Notes under the pieces: generated by a model
What the model was told of the DNA's origin: nothing
The model's database searches: none
Seen by the model: the letters and a program-made list of their open reading frames with translations, nothing else
Program-made: the position numbers and the translations under genes
Shown: piece after piece, positions 52,446 to 64,000 of the stretch
How positions within the stretch are numbered: the first letter of the stretch is position 1
Layout: the number at the start of each line of letters is the position of its first letter
Assembly (NCBI RefSeq): GCF_000150955.2
Contig: NC_011675.1
Span: forward strand, 388,230-452,229
Reading direction: 5' to 3'
Source: Phaeodactylum tricornutum CCAP 1055/1
Lineage: Eukaryota > Bacillariophyta > Bacillariophyceae > Surirellales > Neidiaceae
Length of the DNA: 64,000 nucleotides

Positions 52446-55400
52446 ATGGGAGAGCCAAAGAGCACGAGTCATGAGAACGACAGCAATAGCGACGATGAGG
52501 AAGAGGAAACGCAGCCGTCACCGCGCTACCCACCGGGTATGGGTCCTCCTCCCGGAATGGGTGCACCGCCGCCAGGAATGACGATGATGACGGGTCCAGG
52601 AGCACAACATCACGAAATGAGTACGGGGTTGCCGCCACCAGGAATGATGTATCATCACGCGACGCCGGTAGTACCATTGGATGGTAGAAACGCGCCTTTG
52701 CCCCCGCCACCGGGAATGATGGCGCCTCCCGGCATGGTACAAACCCCTCCGGGTCTAATGCCTCCACCGCCGCCAGGAATGTACGCTCCGCCGTTCTACA
52801 ACAACGGGATGAGTTCTACTGCATCCACCACACCTGGAGTGCAATATGCGTCGTCCATCAGTTTGGAAGAAAAGGCCCGACGATGGGCACAAATGCAACG
52901 CAAACGCTACGCTCACAAACGGCTCAACACATTCACAGCGCCGCAGAAGGAAACCCTCCCGCCTGATTTCTTGCGCAAAATCTTGCAGGACCATGGGGAC
53001 ATGAGCAGCAAACGCTACCAGTCGGAAAAACGTATCTACCTAGGAGCCTTAAAATACGTTCCCCACGCTTTGTATAAACTTCTCGAAAATATTCCCATGC
53101 CGTGGGAGTCTTATAAAGAAGTACCCGTGCTCTTCCACGTCACGGGAGCGATTTCTTTCATCGATCACGTACCGACCGTCATCGAGCCGGTGTACCGGGC
53201 GCAGTGGGGAACTGCCTGGTTGTTGATGCGCAGAGAAAAACGGGATCGCCGACATTTCAAGCGGATGCGATTTCCTCCCTTTGACGATGAGGAACCGCCG
53301 CTCGACTACGCCGATCATTTACTTACGGTAGAGCCCGGGGAAGCCGTACAACTGGATTTGCAACAAGATGACGATTACGCCTTGTTAAGAGATTGGTTCT
53401 ACGAGTCCTCACAGCCTCTAAGTGATATTCGGGAAACGCGACAAGAGCCGCTGGCGGATCACGTCTACGTAAACGGTCCGAGTTATAAGACATGGCGCTT
53501 GAGCACACCAGTGTTGGCCCAACTGTACCGTCTCGCGGAACCCCTACTGAATTCCCAGACCGATACGAATCATCGGTATTTGTTCGATTTGCCCCACTTT
53601 TTGACGGCCAAGGCATTGAATGTCGCCATTCCCGGTGGGCCCCGTTTCGAACCGCTATTTCGAGATGTGGAGCAAGATGAAGATTGGAACGACTTCAATG
53701 ACGTTTCGAAAATCATCATTCGGGTGCCGATACGGACGGAATACAAGATCGCGTTTCCGCACGTTTACAATGCACGGCCACGAAAAACCGTATTGTCGCC
53801 TTATCACGATGTGCCCTCGAGTTACGCGGGAGACGAAGATGACGATGAGCCGGATTTGCTTTGTTTTGAAGCCTACCCGTCTCAATTAAATCCGATCGTG
53901 CGCGTCGTCCATACCAAGGACTGGTCCGTACCGGAAGACGTGGATGAATTTGAAGTGGAAGACTTTAGTTTGCCGTTGGTGGGGGAAACTGAGACTGGCG
54001 ATTGGGACAATATTTGGGCACAGCATGACGCGTTCGCCGATTGGAACGATCCAGGTTGGGAATTGGACGAAGAAGTCGTCGGGGCGCCCGACTTGCAACC
54101 GCTGTTGTCGGACGCCCCACTGGCTACAGAAACAACCTCCTCTGGCGTTGCCCTGTACTGGGCACCATATCCGTTCAACACTCGTGCGGGACGTACCCGT
54201 CGAGTCCTTGACATTCCCCTGATCGGCCACTGGTTCCGGGACCGAGTTTCGCGAGATATGAACTATCCCACCAAAGTGCGCGTCTCTTACCAAAAGCTTC
54301 TCAAAGCCTGGGTGGTTTCGCAGCTGCACTCCCGTCCGGCTAAGCCACGCGCCAAGCGTTCATTATTCAAGAGCCTTAAGAGTACCAAGTTCTTTCAGTG
54401 TACCGAGCTGGACTGGGTTGAGGTGGGCCTGCAGATCTGCCGTCAAGGCCACAATGTCTTGAACTTGTTGATTCAACGCAAACAGCTCAACTACTTGCAT
54501 TTGGACTACAACTTTAACCTCAAACCGACAAAAACTCTGACGACCAAGGAGCGTAAAAAGTCGCGCTTTGGTAACGCTTTTCATTTAGTTCGAGAGATTT
54601 TGCGTCTAACAAAACTTGTGGTCGATGCTCATGTGCAGTATCGTCTTTCTAATATTGACGCTTACCAGCTCGCGGATGGACTCCAGTATACATTTAACCA
54701 CGTCGGTCAGCTGACGGGAATGTATCGGTACAAATACCGATTGATGCGGCAAATTCGAACTTGCAAGGATCTGAAACACTTAATCTATTATCGTTTCAAT
54801 ACGGGCCCTGTCGGCAAAGGACCAGGAGTTGGTTTTTGGGCGCCGTCCTGGCGTGTATGGATGTTCTTCCTTCGTGGTATTACACCGTTACTAGAAAAGT
54901 GGCTGGGTAATTTGCTGGCACGCCAGTTTGAGGGTCGTCATTCCAAATCATTTGCCAAGAATGTGACGAAGCAACGGGTTGAATCACACTTTGATTTGGA
55001 ATTGCGTGCGAGTGTGATGCACGACATTCTCGATATGATGCCTGCCGGTGTCAAACAAAATAAGAGTCGCGTTATTTTGTCACATTTGTCTGAGGCATTC
55101 CGATGCTGGAAAGCAAACATTCCTTGGAAGGTGCCCGGTATGCCTGCTCCTATCGAGAACATGATTTTACGTTATGTCAAGGCCAAGGCTGATTGGTGGA
55201 CAAATATTGCGCATTACAATCGCGAACGCATCAAGCGAGGCGGAACTGTTGATAAGAGTGTGGTCAAGAAGAATTTAGGTCGACTTACCAGGTTGTGGCT
55301 CAAGGCAGAGCAGGAACGCCAGCACAACTATCTCAAGGACGGACCGTACGTTTCGGCCGAAGAAGCCGTCGCCATTTATACGACGACTGTTCATTGGTTG

Positions 55401-58400
55401 GAAAGTCGAAAGTTTACTCCAATTCCCTTTCCACCGCTATCCTACAAGCACGATACCAAGCTGCTGATTCTGGCACTGGAACGGTTAAAGGAAAATTACG
55501 GTTTAGCGATTCGTCTGAATAGTGCCGCGCGTGAAGAGTTGGCCTTGATCGAGCAAGCGTACGATAATCCACATGAAGCTCTGTCGCGTATTAAGCGTCA
55601 CCTACTAACGCAGCGAACTTTCAAGGAAGTGGAGGTTGAGTTTATGGACATGTACGAATTCTTGTCGCCAGTGTATACCATTGAGCCACTGGAGAAGATT
55701 ACGGACTCATATTTGGACCAGTATCTTTGGTACGAAGCTGACAAGCGCCACTTGTTCCCAACCTGGATCAAGCCCGCGGACTCGGAGCCTCCGCCCTTAC
55801 TTGTTTACAAATGGTGTCAAGGAATCAATAACTTGGAAAATATTTGGCAGGTCGACGAGAACGGCGATAGCGTTGTTCTGGTTCAATCGAAGTTTGACAA
55901 ACTTTACGAGAAAATGGACCTCACTTTGTTGAATCGACTGCTGCGACTCATCGTCGATCACAATATTGCTGATTACATGACAGCAAAGAACAATGTCAGT
56001 ATCGCCTTCAAAGATATGCTACACACGAACTCCTATGGGTTAATTCGTGGGTTACAGTTCTCATCGTTTATCGTTCAGTATTACGGGCTGGTATTGGACC
56101 TTTTGGTGTTGGGTTTGACACGAGCCAGCGAAATTGCGGGTCTTCCGCAGCGTCCCAATGAATATTTGACTTTTGCGGACATTGAGACGGAGGTCAGTCA
56201 CCCTATTCGTCTTTATACCCGGTATTTTGACAAGATTTACATGTTGTTCAAGTTCGACACAAACGATAGTAAGGATCTTATCCAACGTTACCTTACTGAG
56301 CATCCTGATCCAAACAACGAAAATGCTGTCGGATATAGAAACAAGAAGTGCTGGCCTCGTGATTGTCGCATGCGCTTACTGAAGCGCGATGTCAACCTCG
56401 GACGAGCGGTGTTTTGGGACATAAAGAATCGCCTCCCCAGGAGTATTACGACCTTGGATTGGGACGTGGCCTTCGTCAGCGTATACAGCGTAGACAATCC
56501 GAATCTGTTGTTTGATATGAGTGGATTTGAGGTTCGTATTCAGCCGATCAAGACAGCTCGTCGATCTGCCGCCGGCGCTTTTCAGTCTCCTGTAGCCCCG
56601 ACAACCTACAAGGATGGTGTTTGGAACCTCCAAAACGAAACGACGAAAGAGATGACAGCTCAAGCTCATCTGTGTGTCGAGGAGGAAGCAGTTCGGGCCT
56701 TCGATAATCGTATCCGCCAGATTCTAATGAGCAGTGGCGCCACCACTTTTACGAAGATCGCGAACAAATGGAACACAGCGCTAATTGGTTTGATGACATA
56801 CTATCGTGAAGCCGTATTAAACACACAAGAGCTGCTTGATCTTCTTGTTAAGAACGAGAATAAGATTCAGACAAGAATTAAGATTGGCTTGAACAGTAAG
56901 ATGCCCAGTCGCTTTCCTCCAGTTGTGTTTTATTGTCCCAAGGAGCTAGGTGGTCTTGGAATGCTTTCGATGGGGCATGTACTTATACCCCAGAGTGACC
57001 TTCGATACAGCAAACAAACTGATATGGGGGTCACACACTTCCGTTCTGGTCTTAGCCATGATGCCGACCAATTGATTCCCAATTTATTCCGGTATTTGCA
57101 GCCGTGGGAAAGCGAGTTTGTCGATTCGCAACGAGTGTGGGCGGAATATGCCTTGAAGCGCCAGGAAGCGAACACTCAGAATCGTCGGCTAACGCTCGAG
57201 GACCTCGAAGACTCATGGGACCGTGGAATTCCAAGGATCAATACCCTCTTCTCAAAGGATCGTCATACGCTTGCGTACGACCGTGGCTGGCGAAGTAGAG
57301 AGGAAATGAAGCGCTACCACATTCTTCGGGTAAATCCCTTTTGGTGGACTCATCAACGACACGATGGAAAACTTTGGAATCTGAATGCATACCGTACGGA
57401 CATGATCCAAGCACTAGGCGGCGTCGAAGGTATCCTAGAGCATAGTCTTTTCAAAGGCACCTACTTTCCGACCTGGGAGGGTTTATTTTGGGAAAAAGCT
57501 TCTGGATTTGAGGAGAGTATGAAGTTTAAAAAGCTGACGAATGCCCAACGGTCAGGTTTGACCCAGATTCCCAACCGACGTTTTACTTTATGGTGGTCTC
57601 CAACTATCAATCGAGCCAACGTCTACGTTGGTTTTCAGGTGCAGCTAGACTTGACGGGGATTTTTATGCATGGCAAGATTCCTACTCTAAAAATTTCGCT
57701 GATTCAGATTTTCCGCGCTCATCTATGGCAAAAGATACACGAAAGTATTGTAATGGACATAGTGCAAGTCTTTGATCAAGAGTTGGATGCTCTCGAAATT
57801 GAAAATGTTCAGAAGGAAACAATTCACCCTCGAAAATCTTATAAAATGAACAGTAGTTGTGCTGATCTTGTCCTTTTTGCAGCTTACAAATGGCAAGTCT
57901 CAAAGCCCAGTCTTCTGCATGATACGAAAGACGACTACGATGGAACGACTTCAAACAAGTACTGGCTAGATGTTCAGCTTCGCTGGGGCGATTTTGACTC
58001 GCACGACATTGAGCGCTACTCACGGGCTAAGTTTTTGGACTACACGACCGACAACATGAGTATCTACCCATCGCCAACTGGATGTTTACTATCCGTCGAC
58101 CTGGCCTATTCTCTTTACAGCGGTTTTGGCAACTTTATTCCCGGGGGAAAGCCACTTCTTCAACAAGCGATGGCCAAAATTATGAAGGCGAATCCGGCTC
58201 TTTACGTACTCCGTGAGCGTATCCGGAAGGGGCTACAGCTTTATTCAAGTGAGCCTACTGAGCCGTATTTAAGTTCTCAGAATTACGGTGAGCTGTTTAG
58301 CAATCAGGTGATTTGGTTTGTGGACGATACAAATGTATACCGTGTGACGATTCACAAGACATTCGAGGGCAACTTGACGACCAAGCCTATAAATGGTGCA

Positions 58401-60023
58401 ATTTTTATATTTAACCCAAGGACTGGTCAGCTCTTTTTGAAAATTATTCACACGAGTGTTTGGGCTGGACAGAAGCGCTTGTCACAACTTGCAAAGTGGA
58501 AGACTGCTGAAGAAGTTGCCGCGCTGATTCGTTCTCTTCCAATCGAAGAGCAGCCGAAACAGATTATTGTTACGCGGAAGGGTATGTTGGATCCCTTAGA
58601 GGTCCATTGCTTGGATTTTCCAAATATCGTGTTGAAAGGCTCAGAGTTGCAGCTACCCTTCCAAGCTGCGCTCAAGGTTGAGAAATTCGGAGACCTTATC
58701 TTACGCGCCACGGAGCCTCAAATGGTGTTGTTTAACATCTATGATGATTGGCTCAAGAGTATTTCGTCGTATACTGCCTTCTCTCGTCTGATTCTGATTC
58801 TCCGGGGCCTTCATGTTCATACTGATAAAGTCAAACAAATTCTCCGACCCGATACCAGCGTTGTAACGGAACCGCATCACGTATGGCCATCCCTGACGGA
58901 CGAGCAATGGATCAAAGTGGAGGTGGCCCTGAAAGACTTGATTCTTGCTGACTACGGAAAGAAGAATAACGTCAATGTTTCGAGTTTGACACAGAGCGAA
59001 ATCCGCGACATTATCCTCGGAATGGAGATTGCGCCTCCTTCTGTTCAGCGCCAACAAGTCGCCGAAATCGAGGCACAAGCTCGTGAACAATCGCAGATGA
59101 CAGCAACCACAACAAAGACGACGAATGTACATGGCGAACAAATCGTTGTCACAACCACTACACAGTACGAGTCAGCGACGTTCCAGAGCAAGACGGATTG
59201 GCGGGTACGCGCAATTAGTGCGACTAATTTGCACCTCCGAACAAAGCATATCTACGTCTCTTCTGAAGACATTTCGGAAGAGGGTCTTACATATGTACTA
59301 CCCAAGAACATTCTTGCCAAATTCATCACGACAGCCGACCTTCGAACTCAGATTGCTGGTTACCTCTATGGAGTGACTCCCCCTGACAACGATCTGGTTC
59401 GCGAAGTACGGTGTATTGTTATGGTTCCACAAATAGGTAACCATCAGAGCGTAACACTACCGAAGAAATTACCTGACAATGATATCCTTAAGGAGCTGGA
59501 ACCACTTGGATGGATTCACACACAGCCGAACGAACTGATTCAGAATGGGGTACAGATACTGCCAGCACCCGACGTTGTGACTCATGCTTCCATCATGGCA
59601 GACAATCCGAACGCGTGGACTGGTGAGAGCGAGATCATTATTACTACGTCCTTCACGCAAGGATCGTGTTCGCTGACAGCTTATCGCGTGACTGAGAATG
59701 GAGTGCAATGGGGTAACAAAAGTCGAAACATTGCTGGTGGCGTAGCGAATGCCGAACAGTACTCGTCCAGTTGTTTTGAAAAGGTGCAAATGCTTCTCAG
59801 TGACCGCTTTAAGGGGTTCTTTATGGTTCCGCAAGGCGGTCTTGGATGGAATTACAACTTTCAGGGGGTGAAACATAGTGCTGGAATGGATTATGAGCTG
59901 AAAATGGACACTCCTGAACCGTTTTACGCAGAGTGCCATCGACCGCAGCACTTCTTGTCATTTGTTCAAATGGAAGACGGAGCGGGCGATGATGGCGCTG
60001 ATCTAGACGACTTCTTGGGCTAG
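52446..60023 (+). CDS. PRP8: PRP8, core spliceosome scaffold of the U5 snRNP
   Basis: One uninterrupted frame of 2,525 residues. The N-terminus (about 1-130) is a P/G/M-rich repeat region with many PPPGM units. The conserved body starts near residue 140 and continues through the PRO8NT and PROCN regions, the reverse-transcriptase-like large domain, the U5- and U6-snRNA-binding regions, the RNase H-like domain IV and the C-terminal JAB1/MPN domain (about 2260-2400, with [12 protein letters not shown] and [11 protein letters not shown]). The family is among the most conserved nuclear proteins, so the identification is certain. PRP8 holds the catalytic RNA core and is regulated through its JAB1 domain by the BRR2 helicase. 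The absence of introns over 7.6 kb contrasts with the nearby RAD50. The C-terminal tail ends in acidic DDFLG instead of the usual animal tail. Confidence 0.98.
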   Translation: MGEPKSTSHENDSNSDDEEEETQPSPRYPPGMGPPPGMGAPPPGMTMMTGPGAQHHEMSTGLPPPGMMYHHATPVVPLDGRNAPLPPPPGMMAPPGMVQTPPGLMPPPPPGMYAPPFYNNGMSSTASTTPGVQYASSISLEEKARRWAQMQRKRYAHKRLNTFTAPQKETLPPDFLRKILQDHGDMSSKRYQSEKRIYLGALKYVPHALYKLLENIPMPWESYKEVPVLFHVTGAISFIDHVPTVIEPVYRAQWGTAWLLMRREKRDRRHFKRMRFPPFDDEEPPLDYADHLLTVEPGEAVQLDLQQDDDYALLRDWFYESSQPLSDIRETRQEPLADHVYVNGPSYKTWRLSTPVLAQLYRLAEPLLNSQTDTNHRYLFDLPHFLTAKALNVAIPGGPRFEPLFRDVEQDEDWNDFNDVSKIIIRVPIRTEYKIAFPHVYNARPRKTVLSPYHDVPSSYAGDEDDDEPDLLCFEAYPSQLNPIVRVVHTKDWSVPEDVDEFEVEDFSLPLVGETETGDWDNIWAQHDAFADWNDPGWELDEEVVGAPDLQPLLSDAPLATETTSSGVALYWAPYPFNTRAGRTRRVLDIPLIGHWFRDRVSRDMNYPTKVRVSYQKLLKAWVVSQLHSRPAKPRAKRSLFKSLKSTKFFQCTELDWVEVGLQICRQGHNVLNLLIQRKQLNYLHLDYNFNLKPTKTLTTKERKKSRFGNAFHLVREILRLTKLVVDAHVQYRLSNIDAYQLADGLQYTFNHVGQLTGMYRYKYRLMRQIRTCKDLKHLIYYRFNTGPVGKGPGVGFWAPSWRVWMFFLRGITPLLEKWLGNLLARQFEGRHSKSFAKNVTKQRVESHFDLELRASVMHDILDMMPAGVKQNKSRVILSHLSEAFRCWKANIPWKVPGMPAPIENMILRYVKAKADWWTNIAHYNRERIKRGGTVDKSVVKKNLGRLTRLWLKAEQERQHNYLKDGPYVSAEEAVAIYTTTVHWLESRKFTPIPFPPLSYKHDTKLLILALERLKENYGLAIRLNSAAREELALIEQAYDNPHEALSRIKRHLLTQRTFKEVEVEFMDMYEFLSPVYTIEPLEKITDSYLDQYLWYEADKRHLFPTWIKPADSEPPPLLVYKWCQGINNLENIWQVDENGDSVVLVQSKFDKLYEKMDLTLLNRLLRLIVDHNIADYMTAKNNVSIAFKDMLHTNSYGLIRGLQFSSFIVQYYGLVLDLLVLGLTRASEIAGLPQRPNEYLTFADIETEVSHPIRLYTRYFDKIYMLFKFDTNDSKDLIQRYLTEHPDPNNENAVGYRNKKCWPRDCRMRLLKRDVNLGRAVFWDIKNRLPRSITTLDWDVAFVSVYSVDNPNLLFDMSGFEVRIQPIKTARRSAAGAFQSPVAPTTYKDGVWNLQNETTKEMTAQAHLCVEEEAVRAFDNRIRQILMSSGATTFTKIANKWNTALIGLMTYYREAVLNTQELLDLLVKNENKIQTRIKIGLNSKMPSRFPPVVFYCPKELGGLGMLSMGHVLIPQSDLRYSKQTDMGVTHFRSGLSHDADQLIPNLFRYLQPWESEFVDSQRVWAEYALKRQEANTQNRRLTLEDLEDSWDRGIPRINTLFSKDRHTLAYDRGWRSREEMKRYHILRVNPFWWTHQRHDGKLWNLNAYRTDMIQALGGVEGILEHSLFKGTYFPTWEGLFWEKASGFEESMKFKKLTNAQRSGLTQIPNRRFTLWWSPTINRANVYVGFQVQLDLTGIFMHGKIPTLKISLIQIFRAHLWQKIHESIVMDIVQVFDQELDALEIENVQKETIHPRKSYKMNSSCADLVLFAAYKWQVSKPSLLHDTKDDYDGTTSNKYWLDVQLRWGDFDSHDIERYSRAKFLDYTTDNMSIYPSPTGCLLSVDLAYSLYSGFGNFIPGGKPLLQQAMAKIMKANPALYVLRERIRKGLQLYSSEPTEPYLSSQNYGELFSNQVIWFVDDTNVYRVTIHKTFEGNLTTKPINGAIFIFNPRTGQLFLKIIHTSVWAGQKRLSQLAKWKTAEEVAALIRSLPIEEQPKQIIVTRKGMLDPLEVHCLDFPNIVLKGSELQLPFQAALKVEKFGDLILRATEPQMVLFNIYDDWLKSISSYTAFSRLILILRGLHVHTDKVKQILRPDTSVVTEPHHVWPSLTDEQWIKVEVALKDLILADYGKKNNVNVSSLTQSEIRDIILGMEIAPPSVQRQQVAEIEAQAREQSQMTATTTKTTNVHGEQIVVTTTTQYESATFQSKTDWRVRAISATNLHLRTKHIYVSSEDISEEGLTYVLPKNILAKFITTADLRTQIAGYLYGVTPPDNDLVREVRCIVMVPQIGNHQSVTLPKKLPDNDILKELEPLGWIHTQPNELIQNGVQILPAPDVVTHASIMADNPNAWTGESEIIITTSFTQGSCSLTAYRVTENGVQWGNKSRNIAGGVANAEQYSSSCFEKVQMLLSDRFKGFFMVPQGGLGWNYNFQGVKHSAGMDYELKMDTPEPFYAECHRPQHFLSFVQMEDGAGDDGADLDDFLG

Positions 60024-60814
60024 ACGATACCAGAGAGGCCTTTCATCCTACTAGTCTAAAATAATATTATGGGTAGTAAAGGGATTTCTCTCATTGATAC
60101 TAAATAGAAAGCTTTGGATTTCAAATTACGAAAACTTCTCGTACATAAAAAAAAACACCAAAAAAAATAAATCTGTTGAAAAGTCCGATTTCTTCGGATC
60201 TTTTGACTTTCCAAGTTCTAGCTAGTCGACAACAGAGGCGTAATCAATGTAAAGATTCTCCCCTTTTTCCTTTTCCGTTTGACAGTGATCTGCTCTTTCT
60301 TATGCAGCTAGAGATTGGTGTTGCGTTCTCTATTTTACTTTTCAATAGCTTCGTTCGCTCTCAAGTTGATTGCCAATCTTCCGCACTTACAACGCTTTCT
60401 CCGATGGCTGGTTTCCTTACTTTTTCATGTCTTACATTCAGTCCGTTACCTCCTTTCATCTGGTATGATCAGATCCTTAAGTCCCATGAAACATATCATT
60501 CTGCTCGAGATGAGAGCTCGTTCTCTTCAAATCTCTTCATACGACAGACAGGGCACTGTGTCTTCCCGACATGTCACACCTGAGTGCCATTCTGAACATA
60601 TATTTACCGTTATATTACATAGTGACTGTGACATTTGAGTTACACAAAAGTCCAAACGTGATGTTTTTGGCAATCATCAAGAAACGACTACCTTTTGCTA
60701 GAGTACCTTTTACAGAACAAATGCGGCGACGTTTACTGTTGCAATATAACGACTTGATTTTTGCATAACAGACAGAGAAGCATTTTGTAAGAAACAGCTT
60801 CGAGTTCTACCTCC
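60024..60814. other. Intergenic, 791 bases
   Basis: A/T-rich, with A-runs at 60147-60170 that may be near the PRP8 polyadenylation region. The largest plus-strand frame (60176-60583) starts at TTG, is low in complexity and is not accepted. No RNA gene was seen. Confidence 0.45.
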
Positions 60815-61966
60815 ATGACTGCAATGGAGAAAATGGATGTAGCAGTAATCGGCGCTGGTGTTGTGGGTCTGGCAGTCGCTAGAGCGCTGAGTTTGACGGG
60901 CAGGGAAGTCTTACTTTTGGATCGCGCGCCACGGATTGGCTCCGAAACATCGTCACGCAACAGCGAAGTCATCCACGGTGGCCTTTACTATCCCAATGCA
61001 TCGTGGAAGGCTACTATGTGTGTCAGAGGGCGTCATCTTTTGTACAATTTTTGCGAACAACGAAACGTGGCATACCAAAAGATTGGCAAACTCATTGTGG
61101 CAACCGAACAATCTCAAACGCGAGAGGTGCTTCCAAATTTGTACAAAAATGCTAAAAGAAACGGCGTCAATGATGTGGCGCTTTTAAGCAGGGAGGATAT
61201 CTCTATTTTGGAGCCTCAAGTGAAGTCTTACGGAGCACTATGGTCGCCGTCCACGGGGATTGTCGATTCTCATGAATTCATGTTGAGTATTTTGGCCGAG
61301 GCTGAAGAGTACGGTACGACTTTAGCATTGCATACCAATGTAGCCAATGCTCGAATCGTTGACAACCGTATTCACCTATATGCATCAGGTATATGGATGG
61401 ATTGCAATACTGTCATAAACTGCGCTGGGCTGTGGGCAGATCAAATAGCTCGACTCTTACATAGCAAATCCAGCTCCAAATGGCAGCCTCCCCGGCAGTT
61501 CTTTGCACGCGGGACATATTTCCGGCTCCGGGGGGCATCCCCATTCCATCATTTGGTCTATCCATTACCGGATCCAGAAGGTGGTTTAGGTGTGCACGCA
61601 ACGTTGGATCTTCAAGGTCAAGTCAAATTTGGTCCGGACGTAGAGTGGCTCGACGTCGACACAGATCCAGATACTCTTGACTGGAAAGCCGATCAGGGAC
61701 GAGCCGAGCGCTTCTACGCCTCGATTCGACAGTATTGGCCCAACCTTGCCGACAACTTCCTTGAACCCGACTATACAGGCGTACGTCCAAAACTCGAGCA
61801 CCCGAATCTCATCGTCGGTGATGACCTTCCCTTTGCGGATTTTCGAATCGCCAGCCCGCGCGAGCATGGAATACCGGGATTGTATCACCTGTTTGGAATA
61901 GAAAGCCCAGGTTTGACGAGTGCCATGGCACTTGCCGAGCACATTGCCCAATCTTTAGAATGCTAG
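60815..61966 (+). CDS. L-2-hydroxyglutarate dehydrogenase-like FAD oxidoreductase
   Basis: A single exon of 383 residues. The N-terminus has the FAD-binding GAGVVG motif (13-18) and the acidic end of the second strand (LLLDRAP). The SSRNSEVIHGGLYY block follows, the strong signature of the L2HGDH/LhgO branch of the DAO family, as do NCAGLWAD and the VRPKLEHP/FGIESPGLTSAMALAEHI C-terminus. It would oxidise L-2-hydroxyglutarate to 2-oxoglutarate, passing electrons to the quinone pool or a flavoprotein partner. No clear organelle leader is visible at this start, so the compartment is open; the plant and animal enzymes are mitochondrial. It converges on the SART1 gene, with 87 bases between stops. 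Confidence 0.88.
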   Translation: MTAMEKMDVAVIGAGVVGLAVARALSLTGREVLLLDRAPRIGSETSSRNSEVIHGGLYYPNASWKATMCVRGRHLLYNFCEQRNVAYQKIGKLIVATEQSQTREVLPNLYKNAKRNGVNDVALLSREDISILEPQVKSYGALWSPSTGIVDSHEFMLSILAEAEEYGTTLALHTNVANARIVDNRIHLYASGIWMDCNTVINCAGLWADQIARLLHSKSSSKWQPPRQFFARGTYFRLRGASPFHHLVYPLPDPEGGLGVHATLDLQGQVKFGPDVEWLDVDTDPDTLDWKADQGRAERFYASIRQYWPNLADNFLEPDYTGVRPKLEHPNLIVGDDLPFADFRIASPREHGIPGLYHLFGIESPGLTSAMALAEHIAQSLEC

Positions 61967-62053
61967 CACAAGGTCGGTGCAGAACCCCCCCTAATAATGT
62001 TGTACACAATTGCCAATATTAATAGTATCAAGCTTGTGAGAAAAAAGAACGTT

Positions 62054-64000
62054 TTAAGTCTTATGAACAACAAATGCTTTGCCCGTGGCTTTTTGTGTGG
62101 CTCGCAATGCCCCTAGTGTTCCACCTTCACCGGCTTGTCTTGCGGCCACTGCCACTTCGGCTTGCTCCCTGGCTATTTGTTGCAGCTTCTTTTCTTCTTT
62201 GCGCTTTCCACTTGTGTAACCATGAAACTGGTAACTGAGATCGCGAAAGGCTTCCTTGCGGGTCAGCAGACGACCGTGCTTATCGCGATACTCCAATTTG
62301 ACTTCGCGTTTGGCAAACTCCTTGTCCTTATCGTTCGCCTTGCGGCCATCGATTTTGACAACCTTTTTCAAATCGAGTGGTTCGTAATCCTCGTAGTTAC
62401 GTTCATCCTTGGCGCGGCCCCGTAACTCTTCTTTGCCGGCATTTTTACGAGTCATGTCACCATTCTGCTTGAGAATATTTAGCATTCCAGCTAAGCCACG
62501 GCCTACAGGAACATCAGTTCCCGTCGTTCCCTCTAGAGCCGTGACGTGATCCTCTTTCACTTCTTTCGCCAGCTCGTGCATATCCACATCCCCTGTATCC
62601 ATAGCATCCTGGTCGCCGTCGACCGTAGACACTGTTGGCTGTTGGACAGTCGTACCCTGCTTGACCACCTGCTCTCTTTCACTTTTGACGTAGCGTTTGC
62701 TTAATTCCCGCTCCACTTGTTCGTCTCGCGCACGAAGTGCCCGGGTAAATTCCCGCGTGTCATCCACTGAGAAGGAAATAGTATTGGTGCTACCGGTAGT
62801 CAAAGAAGAGTCAGCAGGCTTGTTGGAAGATTGAAGCGCTTGCAACACCGCATCTGCTCCCTTATGAGATAATACAGTCTCGGCCTTGGAGGTCATTTCT
62901 TTGAGTCTGTTCAGACGACGGGCTTTGGCCAAGGCTGCATTTAAAAATGCATCGTCCGGTTCATCATCCAGGTCAACCGTCTTGATCTTAGGAACCGCAA
63001 ATGCGGCCTTGGTTCGCTCGTTGCCCTTGGCCATGATGGCGTCGTACTTGGCTCGCTTTTCCGCCGCAGACGGCGCATCGTGGGAAGAGTTGTCTACGTG
63101 CATCGACGGTGGCTTGTCGGGTTTGACTTTCAGTGCTTTATCCTCATTCTCCTCCGTATCATCGTGTTGTCGACGACGCCGCTTGCGAGATTGTAATGCA
63201 CCTGAGGAACCTTCCACCGCTGTTTCTTCCAACTCATCCAAAAGTGACGATTCTCTATTTTTTTCACTTTCATCGCCATCATCAGTATTTGTTGTTCGAC
63301 TCGTTTTAGTTTTGGATTTCTTCTTTTTCTTTTTGAACTTTGTGGATTCCTTTTTAGCCGCCCGGAGTACTCGTTCTTCTTCTGCCGTCATAAAGTCCGA
63401 GGCCGTCACGTCGGCACGAGTGGGCTCCAATGAAATGGCCTGGTGCTTGCTCGCAAACAAATCCGACGACGCCACTTCTTTGCGATCGTATTCATCCAAC
63501 ACGGCCCCAATAGAAAAGCCTCTATTTGATTTCGCTACTTCGGACGGTCGAGCATTCTCTTCGCCGCGTTCGAGATGCGGTCGTCGTCCCGCGCGGGATG
63601 GCCCCTGCGTGCCGCCCAATTCTTCAAACTCATCATCGTCGTAGCCAGCGTAGCCACCGGCCCGGCCCATGCCCATTTCCACTTTCCGCTTTTCACGCAA
63701 TCCGTCCTGTTGTATCCGGGCTGTCGCCAAATCGACGTTTTCGAGAGCCGAAGCATCTTGATCGTGTGTTAATCCGAGCACTTTGCCGGACGCTTCGTCC
63801 CGAGTCAGCAAAGAAGAATCGGTCAAAGTCAGGACCGTCGTGGCGTTATCCTGAAAATCCTGGACTGCGTGGGCTACCCGCAGCCCCCGCAAGTCTTGGG
63901 CGGTGTACGCCGCCGGTGCAGTAGAGGAGGAGGATTCCGTCGACGGGGGCTGCCGAGCCGCTGGTTCCGCCGTGGGTCGCGCGCGGAAGGATTGCGCCCA
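62054..64000 (-). CDS. SART1: SART1/Snu66, U4/U6.U5 tri-snRNP protein, N-terminus outside window
   Basis: The frame is open to the right edge and gives 648 residues here; the true start is outside. Diagnostic SART1 features are present in order. YTAQDLRGLRVAHAVQDF with the TVLTLTDSSLL stretch lies near the window edge, then acidic/basic linkers with a K-rich run (63310-63350). DMTRK and the VGRGLAGMLNIL motif follow, then KLEYRDKHGRLLTRKEAFR with LSYQFHG near the C-terminus, and a GTLGALRATQKATGKAFVVH tail. SART1/Snu66 joins U4/U6 to U5 in the tri-snRNP before activation. It therefore works in the same complex as PRP8, encoded 2 kb away on the other strand. No intron was seen in the visible part. 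Confidence 0.95.
   Translation of the reverse strand, partial: WAQSFRARPTAEPAARQPPSTESSSSTAPAAYTAQDLRGLRVAHAVQDFQDNATTVLTLTDSSLLTRDEASGKVLGLTHDQDASALENVDLATARIQQDGLREKRKVEMGMGRAGGYAGYDDDEFEELGGTQGPSRAGRRPHLERGEENARPSEVAKSNRGFSIGAVLDEYDRKEVASSDLFASKHQAISLEPTRADVTASDFMTAEEERVLRAAKKESTKFKKKKKKSKTKTSRTTNTDDGDESEKNRESSLLDELEETAVEGSSGALQSRKRRRRQHDDTEENEDKALKVKPDKPPSMHVDNSSHDAPSAAEKRAKYDAIMAKGNERTKAAFAVPKIKTVDLDDEPDDAFLNAALAKARRLNRLKEMTSKAETVLSHKGADAVLQALQSSNKPADSSLTTGSTNTISFSVDDTREFTRALRARDEQVERELSKRYVKSEREQVVKQGTTVQQPTVSTVDGDQDAMDTGDVDMHELAKEVKEDHVTALEGTTGTDVPVGRGLAGMLNILKQNGDMTRKNAGKEELRGRAKDERNYEDYEPLDLKKVVKIDGRKANDKDKEFAKREVKLEYRDKHGRLLTRKEAFRDLSYQFHGYTSGKRKEEKKLQQIAREQAEVAVAARQAGEGGTLGALRATQKATGKAFVVHKT

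Noticed and set aside
60176-60583. 135-codon plus-strand frame after PRP8
   Set aside because: Begins at TTG, is low in complexity and has no family resemblance.
60530-60590. Minus-strand KTQCPVCRMKRF, RING-finger-like
   Set aside because: Only a short cysteine pattern next to a stop; no upstream RING cysteines or histidine in frame.
62886-63644. 252-codon plus-strand frame rich in S, F and L
   Set aside because: Antisense shadow of charged SART1 sequence.

Overview
The window looks like nuclear DNA of a pennate diatom, most likely Phaeodactylum tricornutum or a close relative; this is inferred, not proven. The grounds are short GT-AG introns (about 50-110 nt) in dense eukaryotic genes, a CoDi-type Ty1/copia retrotransposon, and secretory leaders followed by ASAFAP-like motifs of the kind that target diatom complex plastids. 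No CRISPR array, rRNA or convincing tRNA gene was seen.

Layout. 0-2.2 kb: 3' part of a long-chain acyl-CoA synthetase. 2.4-2.8 kb: small NTF2-like protein. 3.3-12.0 kb: a divergent pair, a SAS-4/CPAP-like centriole-type protein and an ASPM protein with CH domains and a long IQ array. 12.5-16.6 kb: a bifunctional folate enzyme (HPPK-DHPS) converging on a TTC38-like TPR protein. 16.6-18.7 kb: gene-poor. 18.7-19.6 kb: membrane protein with three copies of a new-looking W/GYL/GGL repeat. 19.9-27.1 kb: a young, apparently whole CoDi retrotransposon on the minus strand. 27.6-28.5 kb: a plastid, probably thylakoid-lumen, SDR protein. 28.8-29.8 kb: helicase-associated-domain protein. 30.8-37.1 kb: mitochondrial trifunctional protein alpha subunit, then an EF-hand/patatin triacylglycerol lipase. 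37.2-42.3 kb: RAD50 in 12 exons. 42.8-45.5 kb: PPR protein with an apparent one-base frame switch. 45.7-46.3 kb: remnant of a GPR1/FUN34/YaaH transporter. 47.1-49.4 kb: acyl-CoA oxidase with a peroxisomal C-terminus. 49.8-50.9 kb: plastid-targeted tandem NTF2-like protein. 50.9-52.4 kb: unresolved minus-strand coding-like tracks. 52.4-60.0 kb: intronless PRP8. 60.8-62.0 kb: L-2-hydroxyglutarate dehydrogenase-like enzyme. 62.1 kb to the edge: SART1/Snu66.

Themes. Four genes serve fatty-acid breakdown: a lipase that frees fatty acids, an acyl-CoA synthetase that activates them, a peroxisomal oxidase and a mitochondrial trifunctional subunit that oxidise them. Two encode tri-snRNP spliceosome proteins (PRP8 and Snu66). 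Two, adjacent and head to head, belong to the spindle-pole/centriole toolkit. Gene ends are tightly packed, with several convergent pairs whose stop codons lie 27 to about 220 bases apart.

Limits. Exon borders were read by eye from frame, GT/AG sites and family expectation. Two host genes (HPPK-DHPS and PPR) change frame at A-runs, so assembly error, a tiny intron or genuine variation cannot be told apart from the sequence alone.
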